The translations under genes and the position numbers were made by a program. A stretch of 64,000 bases of DNA, taken from positions 1 to 64,000 of the forward strand of contig CAKUJH010000018.1 in assembly GCA_934661375.1 (NCBI GenBank). The letters are read 5' to 3'. The stretch is from an uncultured Victivallales bacterium. Lineage in GTDB: Bacteria > Verrucomicrobiota > Lentisphaeria > Victivallales > UBA1829. Below, one piece after another: positions 17,565 through 26,512 of the stretch. The number at the start of each line of letters is the position of its first letter. Positions within the stretch are counted from its first letter, which is position 1. Under the pieces are notes generated by a model, which saw only the letters and a list, made by a program, of their open reading frames with translations, was not told the origin of the DNA and made no database searches.

Positions 17565-18656
17565 ATGAGTAAAAAACTGAAAGCCGGCGTCATCGGTCTG
17601 GGCATGGGCGGCGGACATCTGGCAGGCTATCTGGATCATCCGGACGTGGAAGTCGTCGCCATTGCCGACCGCCGCGAAGACCGCCGTGCTCTGCTGCCGG
17701 TGAATTTCCCGAAATTCCACGGCAAAGTTTATCACGAAGGCATCGAAATGATCGAAAAGGAAAAACTGGACATCATTTCCGTTGCCGTTCCCAACAACCA
17801 GCACAAGGATCTGACCATTGCCGCGCTGGAATCCGGAGCGCATGTGCTGTGCGAAAAACCGATGGCTATGAATGTGGCGGAAGCGCAGGAAATGCTCGAT
17901 ACCGCCAAACGCTGCGGCAAAAAACTCGGCATTGATTTCTCCTACCGTTTCAAACCGCAGTCCCGCGCCATGAAAGACATGATTGAACAGGGTGCGCTCG
18001 GCGATATCTACTACGGACGCAGTGTCTGGTTCCGCCGCCGCGGCATCCCCGGCCTGGCGGCGAACAGCTTCAACACCGGTGCCGGGAAAACTGCCCCCAT
18101 GGGTTCCTGGTTCTTCGACAAGGAACAATCCGGCGGCGGTCCGCTCATCGACCTCGGCGTGCATCGTCTCGACCTCGCTCTGTGGCTGATGGGGTATCCG
18201 AAACCGGTCTGGGTCATGGCAAGCACCTATGCCAAGTTCGGACCCGAACTCGGACGCCGGAACGGTCTGCCTTACACCGTTGAGGATCTGGCGTGTGCCA
18301 TGATTAAATTCGAAAACGGCGCAACGCTCGAACTGGATGCGTCCTGGGCTTCCAACATCAAGGAAAATGAACTCCAGACCATCCGGCTGCTGGGCGACAA
18401 AGGCGGCATGTACCAGTACAACCTCAACGAAGGGTATACGTACGATGTGGAATATTATTCCGAAATCGCCGGACGCCAGTTCGACAGCAAAATGCACACT
18501 GCCGACGACATGCCGAGCGCGTTTCAGCTGTTCGCTGACGCCGTGCGCGACGATACGCCCTTCCTGGTTCAGCCGGAAGACGGCGTAACCGTCATGCGGA
18601 TTCTGGATGCAATCTACCGTTCCGCCAATTCCGGCGCACCGGAAAAAATTCTCTGA
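17565..18656 (+). CDS. Gfo/Idh/MocA-family oxidoreductase
   Basis: This is a 363-aa NAD(P)-dependent sugar oxidoreductase. The Rossmann start is AGVIGLGMGGGHLAGYL. The catalytic-lysine motif EKPMAMNVAEAQ follows HVLCEKP, and the C-terminal domain has GGGPLIDLGVHRLDLALWLMG, with Asp and His in the family's active-site positions. It forms a two-gene operon with the thuA-like gene and ends at a strong terminator. Role: oxidation or reduction of a sugar, inositol or glycoside hydroxyl; substrate not readable. Confidence 0.9.
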   Translation: MSKKLKAGVIGLGMGGGHLAGYLDHPDVEVVAIADRREDRRALLPVNFPKFHGKVYHEGIEMIEKEKLDIISVAVPNNQHKDLTIAALESGAHVLCEKPMAMNVAEAQEMLDTAKRCGKKLGIDFSYRFKPQSRAMKDMIEQGALGDIYYGRSVWFRRRGIPGLAANSFNTGAGKTAPMGSWFFDKEQSGGGPLIDLGVHRLDLALWLMGYPKPVWVMASTYAKFGPELGRRNGLPYTVEDLACAMIKFENGATLELDASWASNIKENELQTIRLLGDKGGMYQYNLNEGYTYDVEYYSEIAGRQFDSKMHTADDMPSAFQLFADAVRDDTPFLVQPEDGVTVMRILDAIYRSANSGAPEKIL

Positions 18657-18677
18657 CCGCTCTGTCTCTTGAAAAAT

Positions 18678-18725
18678 AATCCGTCCGGGTGTAAATTACC
18701 GTTTCACCCGAACGGATTTTTTTTT
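18678..18725 (+). terminator. Rho-independent terminator after the thuA-Gfo/Idh/MocA operon
   Basis: AATCCGT-C-CGGGTG pairs with CACCCG-A-ACGGATT around a 13-nt loop, followed by nine T residues. Confidence 0.9.
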
Positions 18726-18742
18726 GGAGCACAGACAGGAAA

Positions 18743-19336
18743 ATGGAAGAGATTTCTTACTGGAAAAAACTGTGGCTGCTGTTCTTCACGTTTGCGAAGA
18801 TCGCCACACTGGTCGTCGGCGGCGGATATGCGATTCTACCCGTAGTCGAGGAGACTTTCACGAAAAAATACAAATGGCTGTCCCCGGAAGAACTGCTGGA
18901 TATGATGGGACTGGTTCAGGCGGTTCCGGGAATTATCGCCTGCAACTGTGCGGTATATGTCGGACGCCGGATCGCCGGCTTCGGCGGATTGCTGGCAGCG
19001 GCATTCGGGGTCTGCCTGCCGTCCGTGCTGATCATCATGATCATTGCGGCGTTCTTCCCGAACCTGAATCCGGAAAACCCGTATCTGCTGGGCGCATTCC
19101 GCGGAGTCCGCGCCTGTGTTACCGCCCTGGTGGTGATGACCGCATTCCGGATGGTGAAAAAAGTTCTGAAATCCTGGTTTGAATGGACCATGGCTTCGGC
19201 GGCGCTGATTCTGGTTCTGGCAAAATTTGAACCGGTTTACGTGATTCTTGCCTCCATGCCGATCGGGATTGTGTTTGCATGGTTCAACCGGAAACGGCTG
19301 TCCGCTCAGCCGGAAAAGAAAGCAGGTGCGCAATGA
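18743..19336 (+). CDS. Chromate transporter, first CHR-domain subunit
   Basis: This is a 197-aa membrane protein of the CHR family. The signature FAKIATLVVGGGYAILPVVEE is followed by GLVQAVPGIIACNCAVYVGRR, as in the N-terminal half of ChrA. About five to six hydrophobic segments are visible. Single-domain CHR genes occur in pairs that together equal a full ChrA; this gene overlaps its partner by four bases (ATGA), which fits a heterodimer. Chromate or another anion may be exported in antiport; the physiological substrate in an anaerobe is unclear. Confidence 0.85.
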   Translation: MEEISYWKKLWLLFFTFAKIATLVVGGGYAILPVVEETFTKKYKWLSPEELLDMMGLVQAVPGIIACNCAVYVGRRIAGFGGLLAAAFGVCLPSVLIIMIIAAFFPNLNPENPYLLGAFRGVRACVTALVVMTAFRMVKKVLKSWFEWTMASAALILVLAKFEPVYVILASMPIGIVFAWFNRKRLSAQPEKKAGAQ

Positions 19337-19932
19337 ATCTGTGGACTCTGTTCTGGCTGTTTGTGAAATTCGGCAGTGTCAGCTTCGGCGGCGGTTTTGT
19401 GCTGGCTCCCCTGCTGATTGCGGAAATGGTGGAAAAACGCCATGTCATTTCCCTGGAGGCATTCGGCAATCTGGTTTCCATTGCCCAGGTAACACCGGGA
19501 CCGATCGGCATCAACTCGGCAACCTACATGGGCTATATCCAGGGCGGAGTCGGCGGCGGCATACTGGCAAGCATCGGACTGATTCTGCCCTCGCTGATCC
19601 TCGGACCGATGATCTTTTATGCCGTGGCGCGCTGGAAAGACTCTCTGCTGATTTCCGGTCTGCTGAAAGGCGTTCGCCCGGTATCTCTGGCTTTGGTGTT
19701 CTTTGCCGTTTTCCTGTTCATGGGCATGTCGGTTTTCACTGCTCCGATTCCGTTTGAAGCCGTCGGTGAACTGATCCGCAGCGGTTCGTTCACCATTCCC
19801 CAGAATTTCCGGCTTTCTTTCGGCGGTCTGGCGGTATGCCTGGCGGTCCTGCTGCTGATGTGGAAAACCCGGCTTTCCACCACCTGGCTGATTCTGCTTT
19901 CCGCCGCGGCGGGCGCATTGATCTGCAGGTGA
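19333..19932 (+). CDS. Chromate transporter, second CHR-domain subunit
   Basis: This is a 199-aa partner of the preceding gene. KFGSVSFGGGFVLAPLLIAEM and SIAQVTPGPIGINSATYMGY match the CHR-domain signature, and hydrophobic segments continue to the C-terminus. The start at 19333 overlaps the previous stop, giving coupled translation; a frame opening upstream at 19279 is inside the first gene and not used. It ends 24 bp from the convergent response-regulator gene, with no clear terminator between. Confidence 0.85.
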   Translation: MNLWTLFWLFVKFGSVSFGGGFVLAPLLIAEMVEKRHVISLEAFGNLVSIAQVTPGPIGINSATYMGYIQGGVGGGILASIGLILPSLILGPMIFYAVARWKDSLLISGLLKGVRPVSLALVFFAVFLFMGMSVFTAPIPFEAVGELIRSGSFTIPQNFRLSFGGLAVCLAVLLLMWKTRLSTTWLILLSAAAGALICR

Positions 19933-19956
19933 GGAAAGTTTTCCGGCAGCCGTCCG

Positions 19957-21330
19957 TCATTCAATCCCGTACAACGTCAGTTTACGGTGCAGAGTCCGGC
20001 GGCTGATTCCCAGTTTTTCCGCGGCTTTGGTGCGGTTGCCGCCGCATTCCTCCAGCGCGCGGGAAATCAGCATTTTTTCGTTGCGTTCCAGATCGCAGGA
20101 TGAGGAACTCAGAATGGTTTTGGATATGCCGGGCGTGAGTTTTTCCCGGATATTGATCGGAACATTGTCCAGATCAATCGTATTGCTGCGTGTCAGCACG
20201 ACCATGCGTTCAACGCAGTTCTTCAGTTCCCGGATGTTGCCCGGCCACGGATAGGAACACAGGGCAGACATCGCACTTTCCGAAATCGTCATTTCCGGTC
20301 TGCCGTTTTCCTTGGCGAAATATGCCAGATAGTGATTGACCAGCGGCGGAATATCTTCGGTGCGTTCCCGCAGCGGCGGCAGATGAATCGTCACCACATC
20401 CAGACGATAGTACAGGTCTTCGCGGAAAGTGCCTTCCGCCACCATGGCAGCCAGATCGCGGTTGGTCGCAGTAACCACGCGTGTATCTACTTCGATGGTG
20501 TCCACGCCCCCGATCCGTTCAAAACAGCGGGTTTCCAGAACGCGCAGCAGTTTGACCTGCGTCGACAGCGGAATTTCCCCGATTTCATCCAGAAACAGCG
20601 TTCCGCCGTCCGCCAGTTCAAAACGGCCTTTGCGCTGTTCCGTGGCTCCGGTGAACGCTCCTTTTTCGTGACCGAATAATTCGCTTTCAAGCAGGGTTTC
20701 CGGCAATGCCGCACAATGAACCGGGACAAATCTTCCGGTACGTCCGCTGAGCTGGTGAACCGCCTGCGCGATCAGTTCCTTGCCCGTTCCGCTCTCCCCG
20801 GTAATGCTGACCGTGGCACGGGTCGGGGCAACCTGCCGGACATTGTCGATGATCCGCTGCATGGCGGCGGAATTGCCGATAATGTTTTCCACGCCGAATT
20901 TGGCATTCAGCCGTTTTTTCAGTTCGGAATTCTCCGCCTTGATCCGCCCGGATTCCAATGCACGGTTCACCAGAATTTCCAGCTGGTCCAGATTGACCGG
21001 TTTGGTTACAAAGTCAAATGCGCCGCGTTTCATGGCTCCGACAGCGGCCTCGATGGAACCGTAAGCCGTAAACAGAATACAGGGCGGCGGAGGTGTTTTC
21101 TTCAACGTCGCATCCAGTATGGTCAGTCCGTCCGCTCCCGGCATACGGATATCCGACAGCACCAGATCGTAGTTGTTGCGTTCCAGCAGATTCATGCCGA
21201 TCTGCCCGTCTTCGGCTAACGTGACATCGTAATTCGGACGCAGAAAACGCCCCAGCGCTTCACGGGTTCCGCGTTCATCGTCGACAATAAGAATGGAAGG
21301 GCGTCCCTCCCGTTTATGAATCAGGGGCAT
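19957..21330 (-). CDS. Sigma-54-dependent response regulator, NtrC family
   Basis: This is a 457-aa three-domain activator. The receiver (ILIVDDERGTREAL; phospho-acceptor Asp in LVLSDIRMPG) is followed by a sigma-54 AAA+ domain with GESGTGKE Walker A, the GAFTGA loop that contacts sigma-54, and Walker B GTLFLDEIGE. A Fis-type helix-turn-helix ends the protein (GGNRTKAAEKLGISRRTLHRKL). It follows the histidine kinase gene by five bases, so the two are a co-transcribed pair. Targets should have -24/-12 promoters; none is obvious next to it. Confidence 0.94.
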   Translation of the reverse strand: MPLIHKREGRPSILIVDDERGTREALGRFLRPNYDVTLAEDGQIGMNLLERNNYDLVLSDIRMPGADGLTILDATLKKTPPPPCILFTAYGSIEAAVGAMKRGAFDFVTKPVNLDQLEILVNRALESGRIKAENSELKKRLNAKFGVENIIGNSAAMQRIIDNVRQVAPTRATVSITGESGTGKELIAQAVHQLSGRTGRFVPVHCAALPETLLESELFGHEKGAFTGATEQRKGRFELADGGTLFLDEIGEIPLSTQVKLLRVLETRCFERIGGVDTIEVDTRVVTATNRDLAAMVAEGTFREDLYYRLDVVTIHLPPLRERTEDIPPLVNHYLAYFAKENGRPEMTISESAMSALCSYPWPGNIRELKNCVERMVVLTRSNTIDLDNVPINIREKLTPGISKTILSSSSCDLERNEKMLISRALEECGGNRTKAAEKLGISRRTLHRKLTLYGIE

Positions 21331-21335
21331 AGGTA

Positions 21336-22559
21336 TTACTCCGGCTTGTTTTCATTGAGTTCGCACTCTTCCGCTTCCAGAAGAGCTGCGCGGGAATCTT
21401 TCGGTGGCGGCAGCACCCGGATCCGGGAACCGATCACCGGAAATGCCAGACGGAAGCGTGTGCCTTCCCCCACTTTGCTTTCGAAGGAGAGCCGCCCGCC
21501 GTGGTCGCGGACAATCCGCTCGACAACCATCAGCCCCAGCCCGTTGCCGTTAGCTTTCGTCGTGAAAAACGGCGTGAACAGCTGCCGGGCATCTTCCGGA
21601 CGGATTCCCTGTCCCTGATCCAGAACATCCACATACACCGAACGTTCATCCGCCGAACAGGATATGGAAAGCGTTCCGCCCTGCGGCATGGCCTGCACGG
21701 CATTCTTGATCAGATTGTAGAAAGCCTGTTTCAGCAGATCGGCGTCTCCGCGGATTTTCGGCAGATTCTGATTCCACAGACAGTTCACCGTTACATTCCG
21801 GCCTTCGATTTCATGACGCATGAAGGACAGAGAATCCAGTACGGCATTTTTGATGTCCATGGGATGCAGATTCGGTTTCGTCGGCCGCAGGGCATGAAGG
21901 AACTGATGAATGATGTTGTCCAGCCGTTCCACTTCGTTCTTGCATTCCGTAACCATTTCCCGCCCGTCGTTCAGTTCAAAATTGCCGCTGTCGATGCTTT
22001 TCTGAAGCAGCTGAAGGTTCAGATACAGGCTGTTGAGCGGATTGCCGATTTCATGGGCGACTTCCGCCGCCAGGGTCGTTATCAGATTGGCGCGTTCGTT
22101 TTCCGCCGCCGAACTCAACCGGTCATACGTTTCCGTGATGTCGTTGAAAATCAGCGTGGCGAAACTGTGATCGTCTTCCGCTTTGCGCGGCACCGCATAA
22201 AAATTCAGCACCCGGCGCCGCGGATACAGAATTTCAATCTCATGATATGTGGTCTGCGCACTGATCCCCTCCGGTCCGAAGAAATGGTCCCAGTCGATTT
22301 CGCGGATCAGACCGGACACCCGGATGCGGGACACATCGTCCGGAATCCCGAACATTTCCTTTGCCACGGCATTGTGGTAGACCAGCCGGTAGCCGTCGTC
22401 TATGATGATGATTCCCTCCCGGATCGAATTGAATACCGACTCCATGAACCCGTGTTCACGGGACAGCAGATGCACGTAGGAATTGATGGAACCGGAATCC
22501 AGCGAATCCAGTTTGGATACAAATTTGGAGAAAAATTGATTTCTGGGCATAAATGACAC
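21336..22559 (-). CDS. PAS-domain sensor histidine kinase, NtrB/AtoS-like
   Basis: This is a 407-aa kinase without membrane segments, so it is probably cytosolic. A PAS domain (about 50-165, IREGIIIIDDGYRLVYHN) precedes the HisKA box with the phospho-His in AAEVAHEIGNPLNSLYLN. The HATPase domain has NLIKNAVQAMPQGG (N box), DQGQGIRPED (G1) and TKANGNGLGLMVV (G2). GAAGG lies 6 nt before the ATG at 22559. It pairs with the downstream NtrC-type regulator. The sensed signal is unknown. Confidence 0.93.
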   Translation of the reverse strand: MSFMPRNQFFSKFVSKLDSLDSGSINSYVHLLSREHGFMESVFNSIREGIIIIDDGYRLVYHNAVAKEMFGIPDDVSRIRVSGLIREIDWDHFFGPEGISAQTTYHEIEILYPRRRVLNFYAVPRKAEDDHSFATLIFNDITETYDRLSSAAENERANLITTLAAEVAHEIGNPLNSLYLNLQLLQKSIDSGNFELNDGREMVTECKNEVERLDNIIHQFLHALRPTKPNLHPMDIKNAVLDSLSFMRHEIEGRNVTVNCLWNQNLPKIRGDADLLKQAFYNLIKNAVQAMPQGGTLSISCSADERSVYVDVLDQGQGIRPEDARQLFTPFFTTKANGNGLGLMVVERIVRDHGGRLSFESKVGEGTRFRLAFPVIGSRIRVLPPPKDSRAALLEAEECELNENKPE

Positions 22560-22596
22560 ACCTTCATTCAGAATCAGGGTTGAAACATTTTGTCAC

Positions 22597-22624
22597 ACTA
22601 TACCATGTTTGCGCCAAAAGTCAA
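22597..22624 (-). promoter_or_regulatory. Promoter of the two-component operon
   Basis: On the minus strand TTGACT, 16 bp, then TATAGT, 38 bp upstream of the kinase start. Confidence 0.65.
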
Positions 22625-22732
22625 GTTTGCTTTTTTAGCCGGTTTATTCTTTTTTGGGTGGAAAAAACGGCTTTTTTATCGAAAAAATGCAAATAAATGA
22701 TAAAAAAAACATTTTTTTTGCGCATTACCCCC

Positions 22733-22760
22733 TTCACAAAATTGATTTTTTGGTTATAAT
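22733..22760 (+). promoter_or_regulatory. Promoter of the cold-shock gene
   Basis: TTCACA, 16 bp, then a perfect TATAAT. Transcription would begin near 22767 and leave a leader of about 58 nt before the gene, as is common for csp mRNAs. Confidence 0.6.
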
Positions 22761-22824
22761 TATATATGTAATCAGTGCAGCAATGCACTCCGTGAGGGTT
22801 TTAACAAAAGGAATGGTGGGAAAA

Positions 22825-23037
22825 ATGGCCGAGAAAGAAAAAGGCAAAGTCAAATGGTTCAACAACTCCAAAGGGTATGGCTTCATCGAACGTGCATCCG
22901 GTGATGACATCTTCCTGCATTACAGCTCCATCAAGGTGGACGGCTACCGGACTGTGAAAGAAGGTCAGGAAGTCGAATTCATCGTTACCAATGGCGCAAA
23001 AGGACTGCAGGCGGACGAAGTTGTTCCTTTGAACTGA
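22825..23037 (+). CDS. Cold-shock protein, CspA family
   Basis: This is a 70-aa single OB-fold RNA chaperone. The RNA-binding motifs KGKVKWFNNSKGYGFIE (RNP1) and DDIFLHYSSI (RNP2) are intact. The start at 22825 (MAEKEKGKVKWF) is chosen because GGTGG lies 5-8 nt before it and its length fits the family; an in-frame ATG at 22813 has too short a spacing to its upstream AAAGG. A clear terminator follows. Confidence 0.95.
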   Translation: MAEKEKGKVKWFNNSKGYGFIERASGDDIFLHYSSIKVDGYRTVKEGQEVEFIVTNGAKGLQADEVVPLN

Positions 23038-23057
23038 TCCCGTCTGTTTGACAGAGA

Positions 23058-23096
23058 AAACCCGGTTCGTCCACTGACTCGGACCGGGTTTTTCGT
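23058..23096 (+). terminator. Rho-independent terminator after csp
   Basis: AAACCCGGT pairs with ACCGGGTTT around a 16-nt loop, followed by TTT. Confidence 0.8.
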
Positions 23097-23119
23097 TTCT
23101 TTCCGGAAAAGTTCTGTAT

Positions 23120-24076
23120 TCAGGATCGAAGCCGCGGATCCAGCACATCGCGCAAGGCATCTCCCAGCAGATTCAGCGCCAGTACCAGCACAAACATGAA
23201 TGCCGTGGCTCCGCCGACTTCCCACCAGATCCCACGCCAGAGACGTTCCTGCCCGTCCGCGATCATCACGCCCCAGCTCGGCTCAAACTGTACACCCAGC
23301 CCCAGATAGCTCACAATCACTTCGGTCATCACCGCAAACGCAAAGCGCATGGTGAAGTAAACTATGATCAGATGGGCAAGATTCGGCAGAATATGACGCG
23401 TCAAAATCCGGAAATCACTCTGCCCCAGCGCACGCGCCGCCAGCACATACTGCCGGTCCCGCAGTTTCATGGTTTCCGCACGCACCACCCGGCAGAGCGC
23501 AACCCAGCCCGTCAGCCCGATTCCCAGATACACTGCCAGCATCCCCGGCTCTGTACGCAGACATCCCGCCAGCACAGCAAAGGCATGTTCCAGCGGAGCA
23601 TACAGAAAGCCTTTCGACACCAGCAGGGCAAATGCCAGAATGAACAGCAGGGACGGCATGGAGGCGAAGGTGCTGTAAATCCAGACCACGGCGTCATCTG
23701 TTTTCCCGCCGTAATATCCCGCAAGAATCCCCAGTGTTACCCCAACCAGTGCGGAAATCAGCGAAGCCGCCACCCCTACTTTGACCGCAGTCTTCGCGGC
23801 AAACACCGCCCGCAGGAAAACATCCCGTCCCAGATAATCGGTCCCCAGCCAATGCCGCCGCGACGGCGGTTCAAAACGTTCCGACAGATGACGCTGCTGA
23901 TAGACCGGCTCCACTTTCCGTGCAGCACAGTACATGCCGTACCCTTCCGCAAAAACAGCCATCCCCAGATACAGCAGACACAACAGCAGTGCCGCCGCTG
24001 CGGCTTTCCGGCGGAGCAGACGTCCCAGCGTGTCTTTCCAAAAAGACTGCCGGCGCGGTATGGCGGCTTCAGGCAT
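23120..24076 (-). CDS. ABC transporter permease, OppC/DppC type
   Basis: This is a 318-aa inner-membrane permease of the peptide/nickel ABC family. HWLGTDYLGRDVFLR after the first membrane helix and the EAA-loop AARALGQSDFRILTRHILPN are diagnostic of the OppC class. About six membrane helices are seen. The start at 24076 is preferred to 24112: GGAG lies 8 nt upstream and this start overlaps the end of mnmG by only 8 bp. No matching OppB permease, ATPase or binding-protein gene lies next to it in the window, which is unusual because such permeases work as pairs. Substrate unknown. Confidence 0.88.
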   Translation of the reverse strand: MPEAAIPRRQSFWKDTLGRLLRRKAAAAALLLCLLYLGMAVFAEGYGMYCAARKVEPVYQQRHLSERFEPPSRRHWLGTDYLGRDVFLRAVFAAKTAVKVGVAASLISALVGVTLGILAGYYGGKTDDAVVWIYSTFASMPSLLFILAFALLVSKGFLYAPLEHAFAVLAGCLRTEPGMLAVYLGIGLTGWVALCRVVRAETMKLRDRQYVLAARALGQSDFRILTRHILPNLAHLIIVYFTMRFAFAVMTEVIVSYLGLGVQFEPSWGVMIADGQERLWRGIWWEVGGATAFMFVLVLALNLLGDALRDVLDPRLRS

Positions 24077-25946
24077 CCGGCTGCTCCGTATCTTTCGGAG
24101 TATGACGCGCACGCATCAGAAACACTTGCAGCAGAGATATTTCCGAAGGCGTAACTCCGTCAATGCGTCCCGCCTGCGCCAGGGTTCCCGGACGCACTTT
24201 CTGCAGTTTCATGCGGGATTCATTGCGCAGTCCGGGCAGTGAACTGTAATCAAAATCTTCCGGAATACGCCATGCTTCCAGTGCGCGCAAACGCCGGATC
24301 GCCTGCTCTTCCTGCCGCATATACCCTTCGTAATGCGCCTGTATCGCCAGATGACGAAGCACGCGGCGGTCAGTGGCATTTTCCGAGTCCAGACCGATTT
24401 CCGCCATTTCGAATTTCGGCGGTTCCGCCTCACAATCTCCTTTGCAGTCTTTCAGTGCATCCCACAGATTCCGTCCGGAACGGCGGATGCTCCGGCAGAG
24501 CGCTTCCGTCTTTTCACATTTTTCTGCATAATCGCGGAAACGGTCGTACTTTTCCTGCGGCAACAGTCCCCATTCATATGCGGACGGACACAGCCGGAAA
24601 TCCGCGTTGTCCTGACGCAGCGACAGACGATGTTCCGCCCGGCTGGTGAACAGACGGTAGGGTTCCACGATTTCCTTGGTGGTGATGTCATCTGCCAGCA
24701 CTCCCAGGTACGAGCTGTCGCGTCCCAATTCGACGCCATCCTTGCCGGCGGCATAACGCGCGGCATTCAGTCCGGCAAGCAGTCCCTGCCCCGCCGCTTC
24801 CTCATAACCGCTGGTCCCGTTGATCTGTCCCGCGTGATACAGCCCTTTCCACTTGCGGACATGCAGAGTGCGGTCGAGTTCTTCCGGGAAAACAAAATCA
24901 TACTCAATGGCATACGCATACCGGGTAACTTTGGCATGTTCCAGACCGGGAATCGTCCGCAGAATTTTCAGCTGGATTTCCGGCGGCAGACTGGTGGACA
25001 GACCGTTCAGATAATATTCCCCGGTGTATTCCCCTTCCGGCTCCAGATAAATGTGATGTCGTTCGTGATCGGGAAAACGCACGATCTTGTCTTCGAACGA
25101 TGGACAGTAACGCGTCCCGATACCGTGAATCAGCCCGTTGTACATGGGCGCCTTGTCCAGATTGGAACGGACCAGTTCCGCGGCGCGGGCATCGGTATGC
25201 GTCAGGTAACAGACCATGTTCTTGTCATGAGACTCCGGGCGGATGGAATCATCCGGGAAAAAACTGAACCGTTCATCGGCGTCTTCGGAAGGTTGCGTAT
25301 CCAGACCGGAAAAATCAATGCTGGAGCCCAGCAGCCGCGGCGGAGTCCCCGTTTTCAGCCGACCGGTATGCAGATGAAGCTGCTCCCGGAAAGCCGCTGC
25401 CAAAGCAACGGACGGCGGATCACCGGCACGCCCGCCGGGAAAACTCCGCAAGCCGAAGTGCATCTTTCCCGCCAGAAACGTTCCGGTCGCAACCACAACG
25501 CTCTTGGATTTGTACAGATCGCCGAATTCCGTCTCCACACCGCAGACTGCATCCCCGCCCAGCAGAAACGAAGTAACCTGGGATTGCTTGATAGTAAGAT
25601 TCGGGGTAAGTTCCAGCAGCCGCTTCATGGAGCGCTGATAAGCGACTTTATCGCACTGGGAACGCGGCGACCAGACCGCGGGTCCCTTGGTCCGGTTCAG
25701 CATTCTGAATTGAATGGAAGAAGCATCGGCAATCTGTCCCATTGCTCCGCCGAGGGCATCGATTTCGCGTACCAGATGACCTTTCGCAATGCCGCCGATA
25801 CACGGGTTGCAGCTCATCTGGGCAATATGATCAAGGTTGATGGTCAGCATCAGAGTGGATGCGCCAAGCCGAGCCGAGGCATAAGCCGCCTCGCAGGCGG
25901 CATGTCCGCCGCCGATCACGATAACATCATAATATTCTTCCGGCAT
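24069..25946 (-). CDS. mnmG: tRNA uridine 5-carboxymethylaminomethyl modification enzyme MnmG (GidA)
   Basis: This is a 625-aa FAD-binding subunit that, with MnmE, modifies U34 of certain tRNAs. The N-terminal GGGHAACEAAYASARLG is the FAD motif. QMSCNPCIGGIAKGHLVREIDALGG and the cysteine-containing GQINGTSGYEEAAGQGLLAG are family signatures. The C-terminal helical domain ends in LPGLRNESRMKL...RPGTLAQAGRIDGVTP. Full length. AGGAAG precedes the start and a promoter lies 30-60 bp upstream. Its 3' end overlaps the OppC-like gene. Confidence 0.97.
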   Translation of the reverse strand: MPEEYYDVIVIGGGHAACEAAYASARLGASTLMLTINLDHIAQMSCNPCIGGIAKGHLVREIDALGGAMGQIADASSIQFRMLNRTKGPAVWSPRSQCDKVAYQRSMKRLLELTPNLTIKQSQVTSFLLGGDAVCGVETEFGDLYKSKSVVVATGTFLAGKMHFGLRSFPGGRAGDPPSVALAAAFREQLHLHTGRLKTGTPPRLLGSSIDFSGLDTQPSEDADERFSFFPDDSIRPESHDKNMVCYLTHTDARAAELVRSNLDKAPMYNGLIHGIGTRYCPSFEDKIVRFPDHERHHIYLEPEGEYTGEYYLNGLSTSLPPEIQLKILRTIPGLEHAKVTRYAYAIEYDFVFPEELDRTLHVRKWKGLYHAGQINGTSGYEEAAGQGLLAGLNAARYAAGKDGVELGRDSSYLGVLADDITTKEIVEPYRLFTSRAEHRLSLRQDNADFRLCPSAYEWGLLPQEKYDRFRDYAEKCEKTEALCRSIRRSGRNLWDALKDCKGDCEAEPPKFEMAEIGLDSENATDRRVLRHLAIQAHYEGYMRQEEQAIRRLRALEAWRIPEDFDYSSLPGLRNESRMKLQKVRPGTLAQAGRIDGVTPSEISLLQVFLMRARHTPKDTEQPDA

Positions 25947-25978
25947 ATTCCGATTTCTTCCTCATTTGATAATCCGGT

Positions 25979-26007
25979 AATATACCGCCCTTTTCCGTTT
26001 TTTTCAT
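25979..26007 (-). promoter_or_regulatory. Candidate promoter of mnmG
   Basis: Minus strand ATGAAA, 17 bp, TATATT. The -10 box lies inside a small inverted repeat CGGTA-N3-TACCG. Confidence 0.5.
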
Positions 26008-26037
26008 CCGTCCGGCAACTTTTTTTTGAGATTTATA

Positions 26038-26478
26038 TCATTTCTCACAGGCGGAACTCAGTCTTGTCTGCAAAAACTTCAGGCGTTTTTCCAGACTCTC
26101 ACGATCCTTTTCCGATTTCCACAGATGATATTTCAATTGAATCTGCAAACATCGGATTTCTTCCGTCGTCAATACCGCTGAGGAAGCAATTCCGGCTTTA
26201 TACTGCAAGCGATAATCATTCAACAGGCGCTCCAGACATTCCGACAATCGCTGCCGTATATTTTTCTTCGTATCAGCCTCCGATGAATCAGCCTCCAGAC
26301 GAGCAAGCAACAGACGAATTTCCGCGTTCAGCAAGGTGGGAAGGGACGCTGTTCCGTTCTTAAATTCCAATTGCTTCTGCGTAAATTCCCTGGACAAAGT
26401 CTCGAATTCATCCGCAACAATCACGATATCAGCGAACAATAACGATAACAGTAACATTCCGGTTTTCCAGCAAAACAT
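26038..26478 (-). CDS. Small exported helical protein with two TolC-like repeats
   Basis: This is a 146-aa protein with an N-terminal signal segment (MFCWKTGMLLLSLLFADIVI). The start at 26478 is set by AAAGGAGG 6 nt upstream. The mature part is alpha-helical and contains two similar units, LEFKNGTASLPTLLNAEIRL and LQYKAGIASSAVLTTEEIRC. This pattern (yxxGxas...l-aexrl) recalls the helical hairpins of TolC-type outer-membrane efflux proteins, but the protein is far too short to be a TolC. Function unknown. Located upstream of mnmG, with its own likely promoter. Confidence 0.7.
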   Translation of the reverse strand: MFCWKTGMLLLSLLFADIVIVADEFETLSREFTQKQLEFKNGTASLPTLLNAEIRLLLARLEADSSEADTKKNIRQRLSECLERLLNDYRLQYKAGIASSAVLTTEEIRCLQIQLKYHLWKSEKDRESLEKRLKFLQTRLSSACEK

Positions 26479-26512
26479 GCGCATCCTCCTTTCCACAACG
26501 GTAACTTCGCCA

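Noticed and set aside
22654..22824. N-terminal extension of the cold-shock gene
   Set aside because: The stretch contains the promoter and leader; CspA proteins begin at the 22825 Met.
25974..25986. CGGTA-N3-TACCG near mnmG resembling the repeat at 10395-10411
   Set aside because: Only the core is shared and the two loci have unrelated functions; probably coincidence.
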